Positions 42,833 to 51,887 of a stretch of DNA of 64,000 nt are shown here, piece after piece. The stretch covers positions 2,294,001 to 2,358,000 of the forward strand of contig CP141731.1 of NCBI GenBank assembly GCA_035621235.1, given 5' to 3'. Under the pieces are notes generated by a model. That model made no database searches, had not been told where the DNA came from, and worked only from the letters and a program-made list of their open reading frames with translations. The stretch comes from Actinomycetaceae bacterium MB13-C1-2. Its GTDB lineage: Bacteria; Actinomycetota; Actinomycetes; Actinomycetales; Actinomycetaceae. Position numbers and translations under genes: made by a program. Every line of letters begins with the position of its first letter. The stretch's first letter is position 1.

Positions 42833-44386
42833 CTACTTGGTAGTGGGCGCAGAAGTGGTGGTGGCAGTAGCCTTTTCCTTTGCTTGCTGCTCCTTAATCT
42901 GCCAGTCAAAGGGCTCAAAGTCCTCGTCGGCAGCAACCCATTCAGGCTTCTTCATCGAGTAAATGATGTTCGGGATCGCGTAGAACAAGAGCGCCAGTGC
43001 GACAAGGATGACAACGTAAAGGACCGGACTTCCAACATTGATTTGGTCTGGCGGAATGAAGCTGAAGCAGAACGCGATAAGCGAGGCCACGAACCCGAGA
43101 CCTGCGACGAACCACATTAGCCCGTTGCCCTTCTTACCGAGTCTGAACGGACGTCGAACATCCGGTTCACTGTGACGCAGGTAGATCGCTGCGGCAAACA
43201 TCAACATGTACACGGTTAGGTAAAGAATGTTCGCTAGCTGATTCAGAATCTGGTATGCCGACTGCACGGAAGGCAACACAACGAACAAGATAGCCAGCAG
43301 AGAAACAAGGCCAGACTGGATCAGCAGAATACTGATCGGCTGACCGTTCTTGTTGGTCTTTTGGAGCCAACGAGGAAGATAACCAGCCTTGGCCACGGCC
43401 AACATACCGGTTGATGGACCTGCGACCCAGGTCGTGACGTTTACTAGCACGCCGATTGCAAGCATGATGGCAATTACGGATCCGAGCCACGGAACATGGG
43501 CCCACTCAAAGATGTCGAAGTACGTGGTAAGGATCGCGGTCGTGAGGCTTATGTCCTTATGAGGGACAACCCAGGCGATGATCAAAGTTCCAAGGACGAA
43601 GATGAGCACCACAATAATCGCGGAAAGGAAGATCGCTTTCGGATACGTCTTCTCCGAGTTCTTCACCTGTTTGATGTGAACCGCGTTCATTTCCATACCG
43701 GCGAACATCAGGAACACAGAAGCCGCCAAAACGATGTTGCTGAAGTTTGAGAAGTCGGGAATCAGCTCATCCCAACCCAGCTTCATCTCGGCCTTATTCC
43801 CACCGATCATGTAGGCAGCACCAAAGCCAATCAGGATACCCATGGGGACAAAGACACCGAGGATTCCACCCCACTTTGCCATCTTCTGGACGCCTTTAGA
43901 GCCGATCAGCGTTACGAACAGCGCGCCCCAGTAGACGATCAGGACGATCGCCATAACGAAGAACTTGTTGTTAGCAAGACTCATTGCGGACTTGTGATTC
44001 GGGTCAATGTTCGCAAGAGCAACGGCACCGAACGTCAAGGCGGTCGGAAGGAACACGCAGACCTCGACGAATGCCAAGAACATCGCCATGAATCCAAAAC
44101 GTCCCTTGAACGCCTCGCCCACCCAGCGGAAGACTCCGCCCTGTTTGGGCCATCCGGTAGCCAGCTCGGCTGCTACCAGAGCCACTGGAACTAGGAAGAA
44201 TACGGCCGCGAACAAGTAATAGAAGACAGCCGAGAGACCGTACTCGGCCTCCGAGGGAAGATTGTTCAGTGAGATGATTGCGGTGATATTGAGAAATATC
44301 AGGCCCCAAAGCCCAATCGTGCCCTGGGACTTCTGTACAGTACCGGCCGACTGTTGTTGGTCGGGCGCGGCTTTGGTAGAAGACAC
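42833..44386 (-). CDS. GadC-like APC amino-acid permease
   Basis: 517-residue, 12-TM transporter closely similar in motif order to the permease at 6212-8395: LATGWPKQGGVFRWVGEAF, FAGMEMNAVHIKQVKNSEKT and NVTTWVAGPSTGMLAVAKAG. The C-terminal tail is short (Lys/Ala/Thr-rich), not the long coiled coil of the other. Coupled to the nitrilase-like hydrolase and possibly the channel gene. Likely exchanges an amino acid or amide derivative; exact substrate unknown. Confidence 0.88.
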   Translation of the reverse strand: MSSTKAAPDQQQSAGTVQKSQGTIGLWGLIFLNITAIISLNNLPSEAEYGLSAVFYYLFAAVFFLVPVALVAAELATGWPKQGGVFRWVGEAFKGRFGFMAMFLAFVEVCVFLPTALTFGAVALANIDPNHKSAMSLANNKFFVMAIVLIVYWGALFVTLIGSKGVQKMAKWGGILGVFVPMGILIGFGAAYMIGGNKAEMKLGWDELIPDFSNFSNIVLAASVFLMFAGMEMNAVHIKQVKNSEKTYPKAIFLSAIIVVLIFVLGTLIIAWVVPHKDISLTTAILTTYFDIFEWAHVPWLGSVIAIMLAIGVLVNVTTWVAGPSTGMLAVAKAGYLPRWLQKTNKNGQPISILLIQSGLVSLLAILFVVLPSVQSAYQILNQLANILYLTVYMLMFAAAIYLRHSEPDVRRPFRLGKKGNGLMWFVAGLGFVASLIAFCFSFIPPDQINVGSPVLYVVILVALALLFYAIPNIIYSMKKPEWVAADEDFEPFDWQIKEQQAKEKATATTTSAPTTK

Positions 44387-44762
44387 TGCTTACCTCCTGT
44401 GTTGAATGTTCACCTGGGATGGGTGACGCAGAGAGCGGGTCAAAACCCACTCGCTGTCATCCTATCCACGAAGAGATTGCTCCGCCGAATAATCCAGATC
44501 ACATGGGTGCACTACTAACGAATTACCCCTCTGACAAGTGATTACGCCCCTTAGGGTACGTCTCGCACCCGTAACACCTGGAGGGTGAAAGAAAATGTCG
44601 TGCAGGGTGAGATACGCGAGGACATGACTCGCGTGGGTCTAGACCATGCGTAGCGTCTTAAGTCACATCCGGATAAGGCCCCGTATGACTCACGTGCGTC
44701 GGGCCTATATGTCTTCCCGTAGGCCGTAATCTGACCACAAGAGATTAGGAGACGACCGAGAA
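44387..44762. other. Gene-free divergent region, permease / mscS
   Basis: 376 bases between divergent genes, holding both promoters. It contains a perfect 7-bp inverted repeat (ACGCGAG, 7 bases, CTCGCGT, 44614-44634), a GTCTAGAC palindrome at about 44637-44644, and a wider AGGCCC/GGGCCT repeat at 44676-44706. No open frame has a start signal. The first repeat may be an operator. Confidence 0.5.
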
Positions 44763-45803
44763 ATGTCTGAACAACTAGAGTCCTGGCTTGGACTATTGCT
44801 AGCCCTACTGGTCATAGCGGTGCTGTTGGTATTGCTGTCTTGGCTACTCAAGTTGGCCACCCGGGCGCTGCGGCCCAAGCACCCTGATTTCGTATCGACG
44901 CTTGCCGCATCGCGCAAGTACCTCCTGACCCTCACCGGACTCATTTTGGGACTCGTTTCGATCGCCGCCACCTGGCCGCACGCGTCCTCAAAAGATCTGG
45001 TTGTCCGCATCATGGTAATAGCAAGCATCTTTGCGACGGCGGCGCTGGCAACCTCAATAACTAACGCACTAATAGACAGAATCAGAACACGTCATCCCAT
45101 AGAAGGTGACAACGATCAGCAAACGATGCGTCTGCATACTCAACTGTCTGTAATTAGAGCCTTCGCAAACGCAGCCATTTGGCTTCTAGCCATCGGCATT
45201 TCGTTCTTCACGATCCCCGGAGCACATGCCTTTGGAGCATCCGTACTAGCTTCCGCAGGCGTCGCTTCTGTGATCATTGGCGTTGCCGCACAATCGGTCC
45301 TCGGAAACGTCTTTGCCGGAATGCAATTGGCACTGAACGGCGCGATCCGGGTGAACGATTTGGTTGTCGCCAACGGGGAACAGGGGCGAATTGAAACCAT
45401 CAACCTCACCACGGTCGTGATGCGCCTGGGTGATGGACGCTGCCTTGTACTTCCTTCGAACTACTTCACTACTACTCCCTTCGAAAACTGGACCAAGGAA
45501 ACAGGAGTTCATATTGGTTCAATCAGATTCGATGTCGATTGGCGCATTAGCCCATCTGCTATCCGCGAGCAGCTGAACCAAGTTCTCTCGGGAAACCAGC
45601 TCTGGGATGGAAAGACAGCCAGCGTAGCGGTGGAGGACGCTACGGGCGGGATGGTGCGAATCCGCGTGACGGTTAGTTCCGGGGATGAAAACGATCTGAT
45701 GAATCTTCGACTACAGGTACGTGAACAGCTCGTCGAATGGCTTGCATCCACTCAAACCACCGCACTGCCGACGCAACGAGTGCTTGAGGAGCCGGCCAAC
45801 TAA
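44763..45803 (+). CDS. MscS-family mechanosensitive channel
   Basis: 346-residue small-conductance mechanosensitive channel. About four TM helices, then the pore and beta-domain region GASVLASAGVASVIIGVAAQ, SVLGNVFAGMQLALNGAIRV and NDLVVANGEQGRIETINLTT. It protects against osmotic downshock in the cytoplasmic membrane. ATG with TTAGGAG 11 bases upstream. Its end overlaps the antiporter gene's end by four bases. Confidence 0.9.
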   Translation: MSEQLESWLGLLLALLVIAVLLVLLSWLLKLATRALRPKHPDFVSTLAASRKYLLTLTGLILGLVSIAATWPHASSKDLVVRIMVIASIFATAALATSITNALIDRIRTRHPIEGDNDQQTMRLHTQLSVIRAFANAAIWLLAIGISFFTIPGAHAFGASVLASAGVASVIIGVAAQSVLGNVFAGMQLALNGAIRVNDLVVANGEQGRIETINLTTVVMRLGDGRCLVLPSNYFTTTPFENWTKETGVHIGSIRFDVDWRISPSAIREQLNQVLSGNQLWDGKTASVAVEDATGGMVRIRVTVSSGDENDLMNLRLQVREQLVEWLASTQTTALPTQRVLEEPAN

Positions 45804-46948
45804 AGAAACATTGACGCCACGAACAGCGTAAACAACGTCAGGTGCGCGTAGCCGAATCCGCGCCTAATGCGACCTCGACCGAATGAGACCGCTGTCAGGA
45901 CGTAGCTGGCCGCTAGTAGCGTCAGGTTCGCCAGGCTCTCGGCCAATACCACCGGCTGCCCTGTGAAGAAGCCAATCGTCAGCACTGCTGGGATCGTTAG
46001 CCCCATGGTAGAAAGCAATGCTCCGTGGCAGAGGTTACTGACCCTCTGCATCTCGCCAACTGCTGCGGCCCGAAAAGTCGTGATTGTTTCGGGAAGGAAG
46101 ACAATCATTGCAATCAGTAGACCAGAAAGTGCTACCGGCGCACCGAGGCTGTCGAGTCCGCGATCAAGAAGGCTCGCCATGTCGTGCGAAAGAAGCACTA
46201 CTGGGACCATTAGCAACACCAATGCGGCAGTGGCCTGAGCAACCTCCGATCGGTATTTGTGAATCAGACTGCCGACGCTTACCTGGGGAGCTCTCTTTGT
46301 CCTCTCCCCCACAGCAGACGATTCCTCAACTTCTTGAAAGTGGCGGCTGTCAGCCCCCATCTGCCGGAAGAGAAAGACCCCGTAAATCACTGCTGTTAGT
46401 ACAACCACGACTGGTTGTTGACCACGCAAGTACTGCCCGTCACGGCCTATAAGGCTCGGAAGCACGAATGCAATCGTGCTTAGCAAAACCAGCAAGACCA
46501 AATAGGTGAAAACACCCCGACCGTTAGCACGCGGACTCTCGCCACGACGTTTTGACACGAGGACGGCAACCCCGATTACCAGGTTCAAAATGATCATGGA
46601 AACTGCCATCACCGAGTCGCGAGCAATAGTCGAATGCTCGCCGGGTCCCAGCATGACGGCGGCGATCAAGATGACTTCAATCATGGCGATTGAAATGGTT
46701 AGGATCAGTGTTCCGTATGGGTCGCCCAAGCGCTCTGCAAGACGTTCTGCCTGCGCAACCACTCCAAATGAGCAGACGATGATTACCGCCACTACGGCGA
46801 TTAGCAGACCGAGCAAAGCCAGTCCGGACAGTTCTCCCTCAAGAATCGGGCGGTATATGACGGTGAGTAGATACGCTCCCCAACCGACTCCCAGCCGAAC
46901 AAGAAGACCCGGGTTGAACACCGACGTGGACAGAGGTGCAGAGTGCAA
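45800..46948 (-). CDS. ChaA-type cation/proton antiporter
   Basis: 382-residue, about 11-TM CaCA-superfamily antiporter exchanging Ca2+ or Na+/K+ for H+. The two inverted CaCA repeats carry the acidic motifs RLGDPYGTLILTISIAMIEV and FLPETITTFRAA. An acidic/polar loop between them is cytoplasmic. Convergent with mscS. Precise ion specificity is not evident. Confidence 0.87.
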   Translation of the reverse strand: MHSAPLSTSVFNPGLLVRLGVGWGAYLLTVIYRPILEGELSGLALLGLLIAVVAVIIVCSFGVVAQAERLAERLGDPYGTLILTISIAMIEVILIAAVMLGPGEHSTIARDSVMAVSMIILNLVIGVAVLVSKRRGESPRANGRGVFTYLVLLVLLSTIAFVLPSLIGRDGQYLRGQQPVVVVLTAVIYGVFLFRQMGADSRHFQEVEESSAVGERTKRAPQVSVGSLIHKYRSEVAQATAALVLLMVPVVLLSHDMASLLDRGLDSLGAPVALSGLLIAMIVFLPETITTFRAAAVGEMQRVSNLCHGALLSTMGLTIPAVLTIGFFTGQPVVLAESLANLTLLAASYVLTAVSFGRGRIRRGFGYAHLTLFTLFVASMFL

Positions 46949-47132
46949 GACTGTTCCGTTTCTGGGGGCCGTCCCACCTCAGAGCTAAGACCGCCAGGTC
47001 GTCCTGGAGGTACCGCCCGACAATGCTACCCAACTAAAAGGGCACCTGCTACTTCTCATTTCAACGCTACACCGGCACTAGGGCTACGCTTCCACTTTCT
47101 CTTCGGGCACATTGGCACGAGGTGCTAGAGGT

Positions 47133-48599
47133 CTACTTCGCGATTCCCGGCACACGCTCTGACCAACTCAGTACTTCTTCGAGTTGCTTGCCCAAACGAA
47201 GCAGAGTGGCCTCGTCTCCCGGCCTGCCGATCGCCTGAACTCCGATCGGGACACTCGCACCCGTGACTTCTGAAGTGCCCTGTCCGACAGGCAGGGCAAT
47301 CGCAGGAAGTCCAGCAACATTCAGATAACTGGTGAACGGCGTGTACTGGCACTGCTGAACAAAGTTAAGGTTTCCGTCCACCTGGTCGTACCAGTCGGAA
47401 GCACGAGGGGTCATCGCAAGTCCAGGCGTCAAAACGGCATCGAAGTCTGAGTAGTCAGAAATAATCTGCGACTCGAACTCGGCAAGCCTTGTCAGTCCGG
47501 CTGGAAGGTCAGATGCAGGACGCTCCCGTCCCGAGCGGATCAACCAGGCCGTGAGTGGCTCAACAACTTCCAGCGCCTCGTCAGGCAGCGGAGCGGAAGC
47601 TGCGGATCCCATCCAGACCGAACGGAATGCTTGAACGTAGCCGGGAGCCGGCGTTGGCTCCACCTCTTCAACGCGGTGCCCCAGGTTCTTCAGTAGATCC
47701 AGGGTCTCCTGGAACACCCTCATAACCTGTGAGTCGACGACGATGTCATACTCCTCATTCCAAGGCGACCACGTGTTCCAACCGATTCTGAGTCTTGGAA
47801 TAGGAAGGTTCGCCGCATCGAGGAATGAACCGTTCTCGGACATATAAGGTGGCTGCGGAGCTCGCACGGCGTATCGCTGCGGTCCCTTTAGCATTCCGTC
47901 TAGTAGTAGCGCCACGTCATCGACAGTTCGACCGATGGGACCCGCCGTTGGAAGTCCAGCCAGAGAACCACTGCCCGGTAGTCCCGGAACTCGCCCTCTT
48001 GATGGTTTGAGGCCAACCAATCCGGTGGCGGAGGCCGGAATACGGATCGACCCACCGGCATCATTCCCGGGAGCAAACGGGAGCATCCTCGCCGAGACAG
48101 CCACTGCCGCACCCGATGAACTACCGCCCGGATCGAGGCTCGGGTCCCACGGGTTCCTGGCGTAGCCCTCGGGTAGTTTGTTGACCGCGTAACACGGTGA
48201 ACCAAACTCAGGAACGTTGGTCTTTCCAAGGGAGATACCGCCGGCTCGGTCCATGTCCTGAACCACGGGCGAAGAACTCTGCGCCACATAGCCAGTCATT
48301 GCAACCGATCCATACGTGGAACGAACGCCCTCACGATCATCAAGATCCTTATCGGCAAATGGCAGGCCCCAGATTGGTTGCTCAAACCGGTCTGGAACTG
48401 CCCCTGCGGCTTCCAGTTCGCCGGCGCGCCAGAGAGCCATATCGCCAGTCAGCGTGGTTAGCGCATGGAGTTTGGGGTTCAGGGCTTCTATCCGTCTCAG
48501 ATAGTGCTCGACCAGTTCGGTTGGACGGATCTCCCGGTTCTGAAGCATTGCCCTCAACTGAACCGCAGGGTATTTGTGTAGTTCGGTCACTTTGCTCAC
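47133..48599 (-). CDS. Amidase-signature family hydrolase
   Basis: 488-residue amidase of the AS family. Ser-cisSer-Lys triad visible: Lys in PFADKD, cis-Ser in LDPGGSSSGAAVAV, nucleophile Ser in GNDAGGSIRIPAS. Closer to general amidases than to GatA, with no gatC/gatB neighbours. The start is uncertain: GTG 48599 (AAGGA just upstream), GTG 48590, or the longer ATG 48677 frame. Divergent from pyridoxal kinase. Substrate unknown. Confidence 0.88.
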   Translation of the reverse strand: MSKVTELHKYPAVQLRAMLQNREIRPTELVEHYLRRIEALNPKLHALTTLTGDMALWRAGELEAAGAVPDRFEQPIWGLPFADKDLDDREGVRSTYGSVAMTGYVAQSSSPVVQDMDRAGGISLGKTNVPEFGSPCYAVNKLPEGYARNPWDPSLDPGGSSSGAAVAVSARMLPFAPGNDAGGSIRIPASATGLVGLKPSRGRVPGLPGSGSLAGLPTAGPIGRTVDDVALLLDGMLKGPQRYAVRAPQPPYMSENGSFLDAANLPIPRLRIGWNTWSPWNEEYDIVVDSQVMRVFQETLDLLKNLGHRVEEVEPTPAPGYVQAFRSVWMGSAASAPLPDEALEVVEPLTAWLIRSGRERPASDLPAGLTRLAEFESQIISDYSDFDAVLTPGLAMTPRASDWYDQVDGNLNFVQQCQYTPFTSYLNVAGLPAIALPVGQGTSEVTGASVPIGVQAIGRPGDEATLLRLGKQLEEVLSWSERVPGIAK

Positions 48600-48784
48600 G
48601 CTTCCTTGTGCACCCAAGTTCCAAGCTAAAGACTGCCATGCACCACCGGACTGCAACAACCTGAAGTGACAGATCACCGGCGCCTGTCAAGCGTCTAGGC
48701 AGATTCACTTCCTAAACTCCACCGCTCCTTCTTATGCTGGACGCTTCTGGCGTTCATATGCCCTTCGGGTGCATGCTCTAAATC

Positions 48785-49636
48785 ATGAGAATTCTGTCTA
48801 TTCAGTCATCAGTTTCATACGGTCACGTCGGCAACTCCGCTGCTGTATTCCCTCTTCAGCGTCAGGGCCATGAGGTTATGCCGGTCTATACCGTCATGTA
48901 CTCAAACCACACTGGCTACGGCGCCTGGGAAGGTCCGATGATGACCGGGGACGACGTGCGGGGTGTCGTGAAGGGCATCAATGATCGCGGCGGCCTGGAT
49001 GATTGTGCTCTGGTCTTGTCGGGATATCAGGGTGGTTCCTCAATCGGGGATGCGATTCTCGACGCCGTAAGGCTGACGAAAGAGGCCAACCCGGCGGCTC
49101 TATACGCTTGCGATCCGGTCCTAGGCAGTGCCGATAAGGGTTGTTTTGTCTCGCCGGAAGTTCAAGAACTGATTCGTGATCGAGTCGTTCCCTACGCCGA
49201 CATCATCACTCCAAACCAGTTCGAACTTGGATTCCTTACCGGCACCGATCCGCACACTCTCGAAGAAACACTCGAGTCGGTCGACGCTGCTAGAGCCTCG
49301 GGCCCTAATACGGTGCTGGTGACATCCGTTCTTCGTCCCGACCGTCCTGAGAACACAATCGAAATGATGGTCGTAAACGGCGATGGTGCATGGATTGTTC
49401 AGACCCCTTTGCTACCGTTCAAGGCCAACGGCTCCGGGGACGTCACAGCGGCGCTCTTCTCTGCGGCGTATGTCGAGAGCGGCAACCCAGCGCTGGCGCT
49501 TGAGAAGACCGCAGCGAGTGTCTTCGAGCTACTAGAAAATACGCTGAGTTCCGGCAAGCGCGAACTTCAACTCATAGAATCCCAAGAGGCGTATGTTGCA
49601 CCGACCCACGCCTTCGAAGTCAAGAGAATCCGCTAG
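48785..49636 (+). CDS. pdxY: Pyridoxal kinase
   Basis: 283-residue PfkB-fold kinase that phosphorylates pyridoxal in the vitamin B6 salvage pathway. ILSIQSSVSYGHVGNSAAV, CDPVLGSADKG, DIITPNQFELGFLTG and PFKANGSGDVTAALFSA are typical of PdxY. Followed after 17 bases by a flavodoxin-like oxidoreductase gene in the same direction, probably cotranscribed. Confidence 0.94.
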   Translation: MRILSIQSSVSYGHVGNSAAVFPLQRQGHEVMPVYTVMYSNHTGYGAWEGPMMTGDDVRGVVKGINDRGGLDDCALVLSGYQGGSSIGDAILDAVRLTKEANPAALYACDPVLGSADKGCFVSPEVQELIRDRVVPYADIITPNQFELGFLTGTDPHTLEETLESVDAARASGPNTVLVTSVLRPDRPENTIEMMVVNGDGAWIVQTPLLPFKANGSGDVTAALFSAAYVESGNPALALEKTAASVFELLENTLSSGKRELQLIESQEAYVAPTHAFEVKRIR

Positions 49637-49653
49637 TTAAGGAAATCTCGAAT

Positions 49654-50196
49654 ATGAACACCCTGGTTCTGGTTGCTCACCCTGATCTCGATGCATCCCG
49701 AGTCAATCGAACGTTGCTGGACGCACTACTGACCCTGCATGACTCCGAAGATATTACTGTCCGCGACCTCTATGCCGCATACCCTGACGGCCGAATTGAT
49801 GTTCCAGCCGAGCAAGCGCTGGTAGAAGCCAGCCAACGAATCATCTTTCAGTTCCCGCTGTATTGGTACAGTTCCCCCTCACTTCTGCACCAGTGGCTAA
49901 GTGAAGTTCTGGTTGACGGCTGGGCCTATGGCAATGGTGGAAGAAAGATGGCCGATAAGCTAATAAACGTTGCCACAACCATCGGCTCGCCCGCGGAGAG
50001 TTACACCGCTGAGGGTGCGGTCGGATTCACCATTGACCAGGTTCTCGTCCCTTTCGCAGCGACGGCAGTTTTTGTCGGATCAACGTTTGGAGAACCATTC
50101 ACTATTTTTGGGGTAGCCGAAAACTACTCTGGTGATCAACTGGAAGCGGACGCAAAGCGCTACGCAGAGTGGGTTCAAGACTCCCCGCAGAATTGA
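49654..50196 (+). CDS. Flavodoxin-fold NAD(P)H oxidoreductase (KefF/MdaB-like)
   Basis: 180-residue FMN/FAD-dependent NAD(P)H:quinone reductase of the flavodoxin-2 family. [15 protein letters not shown] at the N-terminus, [21 protein letters not shown] and DGWAYGNGG in the substrate and flavin region. Family members reduce quinones in stress defence, or act as KefF subunits; no kef gene is present. RBS AAGGAAAT at suitable distance; last 115 bases before aspA are non-coding in this frame. Confidence 0.87.
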   Translation: MNTLVLVAHPDLDASRVNRTLLDALLTLHDSEDITVRDLYAAYPDGRIDVPAEQALVEASQRIIFQFPLYWYSSPSLLHQWLSEVLVDGWAYGNGGRKMADKLINVATTIGSPAESYTAEGAVGFTIDQVLVPFAATAVFVGSTFGEPFTIFGVAENYSGDQLEADAKRYAEWVQDSPQN

Positions 50197-50311
50197 TGTA
50201 TCACTTCCAAAATACGCCTCTCAATCCCGAAGTGTCTCGGCCCAACTGGGCCCAATTTGGTTCGGACGAGGTACCCTCATTCCGAGGGGTAGCGAAGAGG
50301 AAGGCCGCGCT

Positions 50312-51757
50312 GTGAAGACTCGGATCGAAGAGGATCTACTCGGCACCCGTGAGGTTCCGGCTGATGCATATTACGGTATCCATACTGCCCGTGCGATTGA
50401 GAACTTTCAGATCTCTGGAACAACGGTCTCGGACGTTCCAGAATTCGTGCGTAGCATGGTGATGGTCAAGAAGGCATCGGCGCTTGCCAACAAGGACGAG
50501 CATGTTCTTCAAGGAGATATAGCAGACGCAATCGTTCGTGCCTGCGATGCCATCCTTAGTGATGGTTGCTGCTTGGATCAATTCTTGGTTGACGTGTTCC
50601 AGGGTGGCGCCGGCACCTCAACCAACATGAACACGAACGAGGTAGTCGCCAATTTGGCGTTGGAGCTTGCTGGCTTTGAGAAGGGCCGCTACGACCTGAT
50701 CAATCCAAACGACCACGTTAACAAGTCGCAGTCCACGAACGACGCCTACCCAACCGGATTCCGGCTAGCCGTCTACTTCATGGTTCAAAAGCTGATTCGG
50801 GCGATTGAGGAACTTGCTGCCGCGTTCGACAACAAGGGACTTGAGTTCCAGAACATTCTGAAAATGGGTCGGACCCAGCTTCAAGACGCTGTGCCAATGA
50901 GCCTAGGACAGGAGTTTTCCGGCTATGCCACGAACATTTTGGAGGAGGTGAGACGACTAGAGGCGAACAGCGAACTACTCCTTGAAGTAAATCTCGGAGC
51001 AACCGCCATTGGTACCGGGCTCAATACTCCCCCCGGATACTCGGTGGTTGCGATTGAGAAGCTGAGCGACGTGTCCGGACTACCGGTAGTTCCGGCAATC
51101 GACCTTGTCGAGGCCACTTATGACAACGGCGCCTACATCGCGGTGCACTCTGCACTTAAACGTCTGGCCGTTAAGCTGTCGAAGATTTGCAACGACTTGC
51201 GCCTGCTTTCATCGGGCCCCCGTGCCGGCCTCAATGAGATCAACCTTCCGGAGCTACAGGCTGGCTCCTCCATAATGCCTGCCAAGGTAAATCCCGTGAT
51301 TCCCGAGGTTGTGAACCAGGTGTGTTTCAAGGTCATCGGTAATGACGTGACAGTAACTCTGGCCGCCGAGGCGGGTCAGTTACAACTCAACGTTATGGAG
51401 CCGGGACTCGCACAGTCCTTGTTCGAGTCCCTCTCTTTGCTAACCCGGGCCCTGGACACCCTTCGTACCAAGTGCATCGTGGGGATCACCGCGAATGAGG
51501 ACGTATGTCGCGCCGGAGTCCTGGAATCCATTGGTATCATCACTTACTTCAACGAGATCATCGGGCACAAGGCCGGCGACGAGGTCGGCCGCGAGTGCGC
51601 CCAGACCGGCAAATCTGTGCGTGAGGTCCTGATCGAGAAAGGGCTGATGACTCCCGAGCGGATCGACTCGATCCTCAGCGTGGAGAACCTGCTGAGTCCG
51701 GAGTATAGGGGGACCTATTACAACACCACTGAAACTGGACTACCGAAATCAGACTAA
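50312..51757 (+). CDS. aspA: Aspartate ammonia-lyase
   Basis: 481-residue fumarase/aspartase superfamily enzyme: L-aspartate to fumarate and ammonia. N-terminal [53 protein letters not shown] and the signature [11 protein letters not shown] at about residues 318-328 identify AspA, not fumarase. GTG 50312 is chosen because GAGGAAGG lies seven bases upstream; the same frame is open back to 50132 over the preceding gene. A long inverted repeat closes it. Confidence 0.95.
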   Translation: MKTRIEEDLLGTREVPADAYYGIHTARAIENFQISGTTVSDVPEFVRSMVMVKKASALANKDEHVLQGDIADAIVRACDAILSDGCCLDQFLVDVFQGGAGTSTNMNTNEVVANLALELAGFEKGRYDLINPNDHVNKSQSTNDAYPTGFRLAVYFMVQKLIRAIEELAAAFDNKGLEFQNILKMGRTQLQDAVPMSLGQEFSGYATNILEEVRRLEANSELLLEVNLGATAIGTGLNTPPGYSVVAIEKLSDVSGLPVVPAIDLVEATYDNGAYIAVHSALKRLAVKLSKICNDLRLLSSGPRAGLNEINLPELQAGSSIMPAKVNPVIPEVVNQVCFKVIGNDVTVTLAAEAGQLQLNVMEPGLAQSLFESLSLLTRALDTLRTKCIVGITANEDVCRAGVLESIGIITYFNEIIGHKAGDEVGRECAQTGKSVREVLIEKGLMTPERIDSILSVENLLSPEYRGTYYNTTETGLPKSD

Positions 51758-51814
51758 ATCGATTAGCGGAGTGCAGCGGACATTCGCCGCCAGTACTGTC
51801 TTACCCCGAAGTCA

Positions 51815-51876
51815 TTGCCGGACCGGCGACACAACAGGTCGGCCTACAACCGAACCTATCTGCGCCGGCCCGGCAA
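51815..51876. terminator. Candidate bidirectional terminator, aspA / GH13 gap
   Basis: 14-bp arms TTGCCGGACCGGCG and CGCCGGCCCGGCAA, complementary except for one base, 34-base loop, in the 130-base convergent gap. No T-tract, so a strong stem rather than a classical intrinsic terminator. Confidence 0.5.
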
Positions 51877-51887
51877 GAACATCTCGA

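Noticed and set aside
50132-50311. Longer aspA start overlapping the oxidoreductase gene
   Set aside because: AspA proteins begin at about the TRIEEDLLG segment; GTG 50312 has a clear GAGGAAGG site, and the extra 60 residues are the other gene read out of frame.
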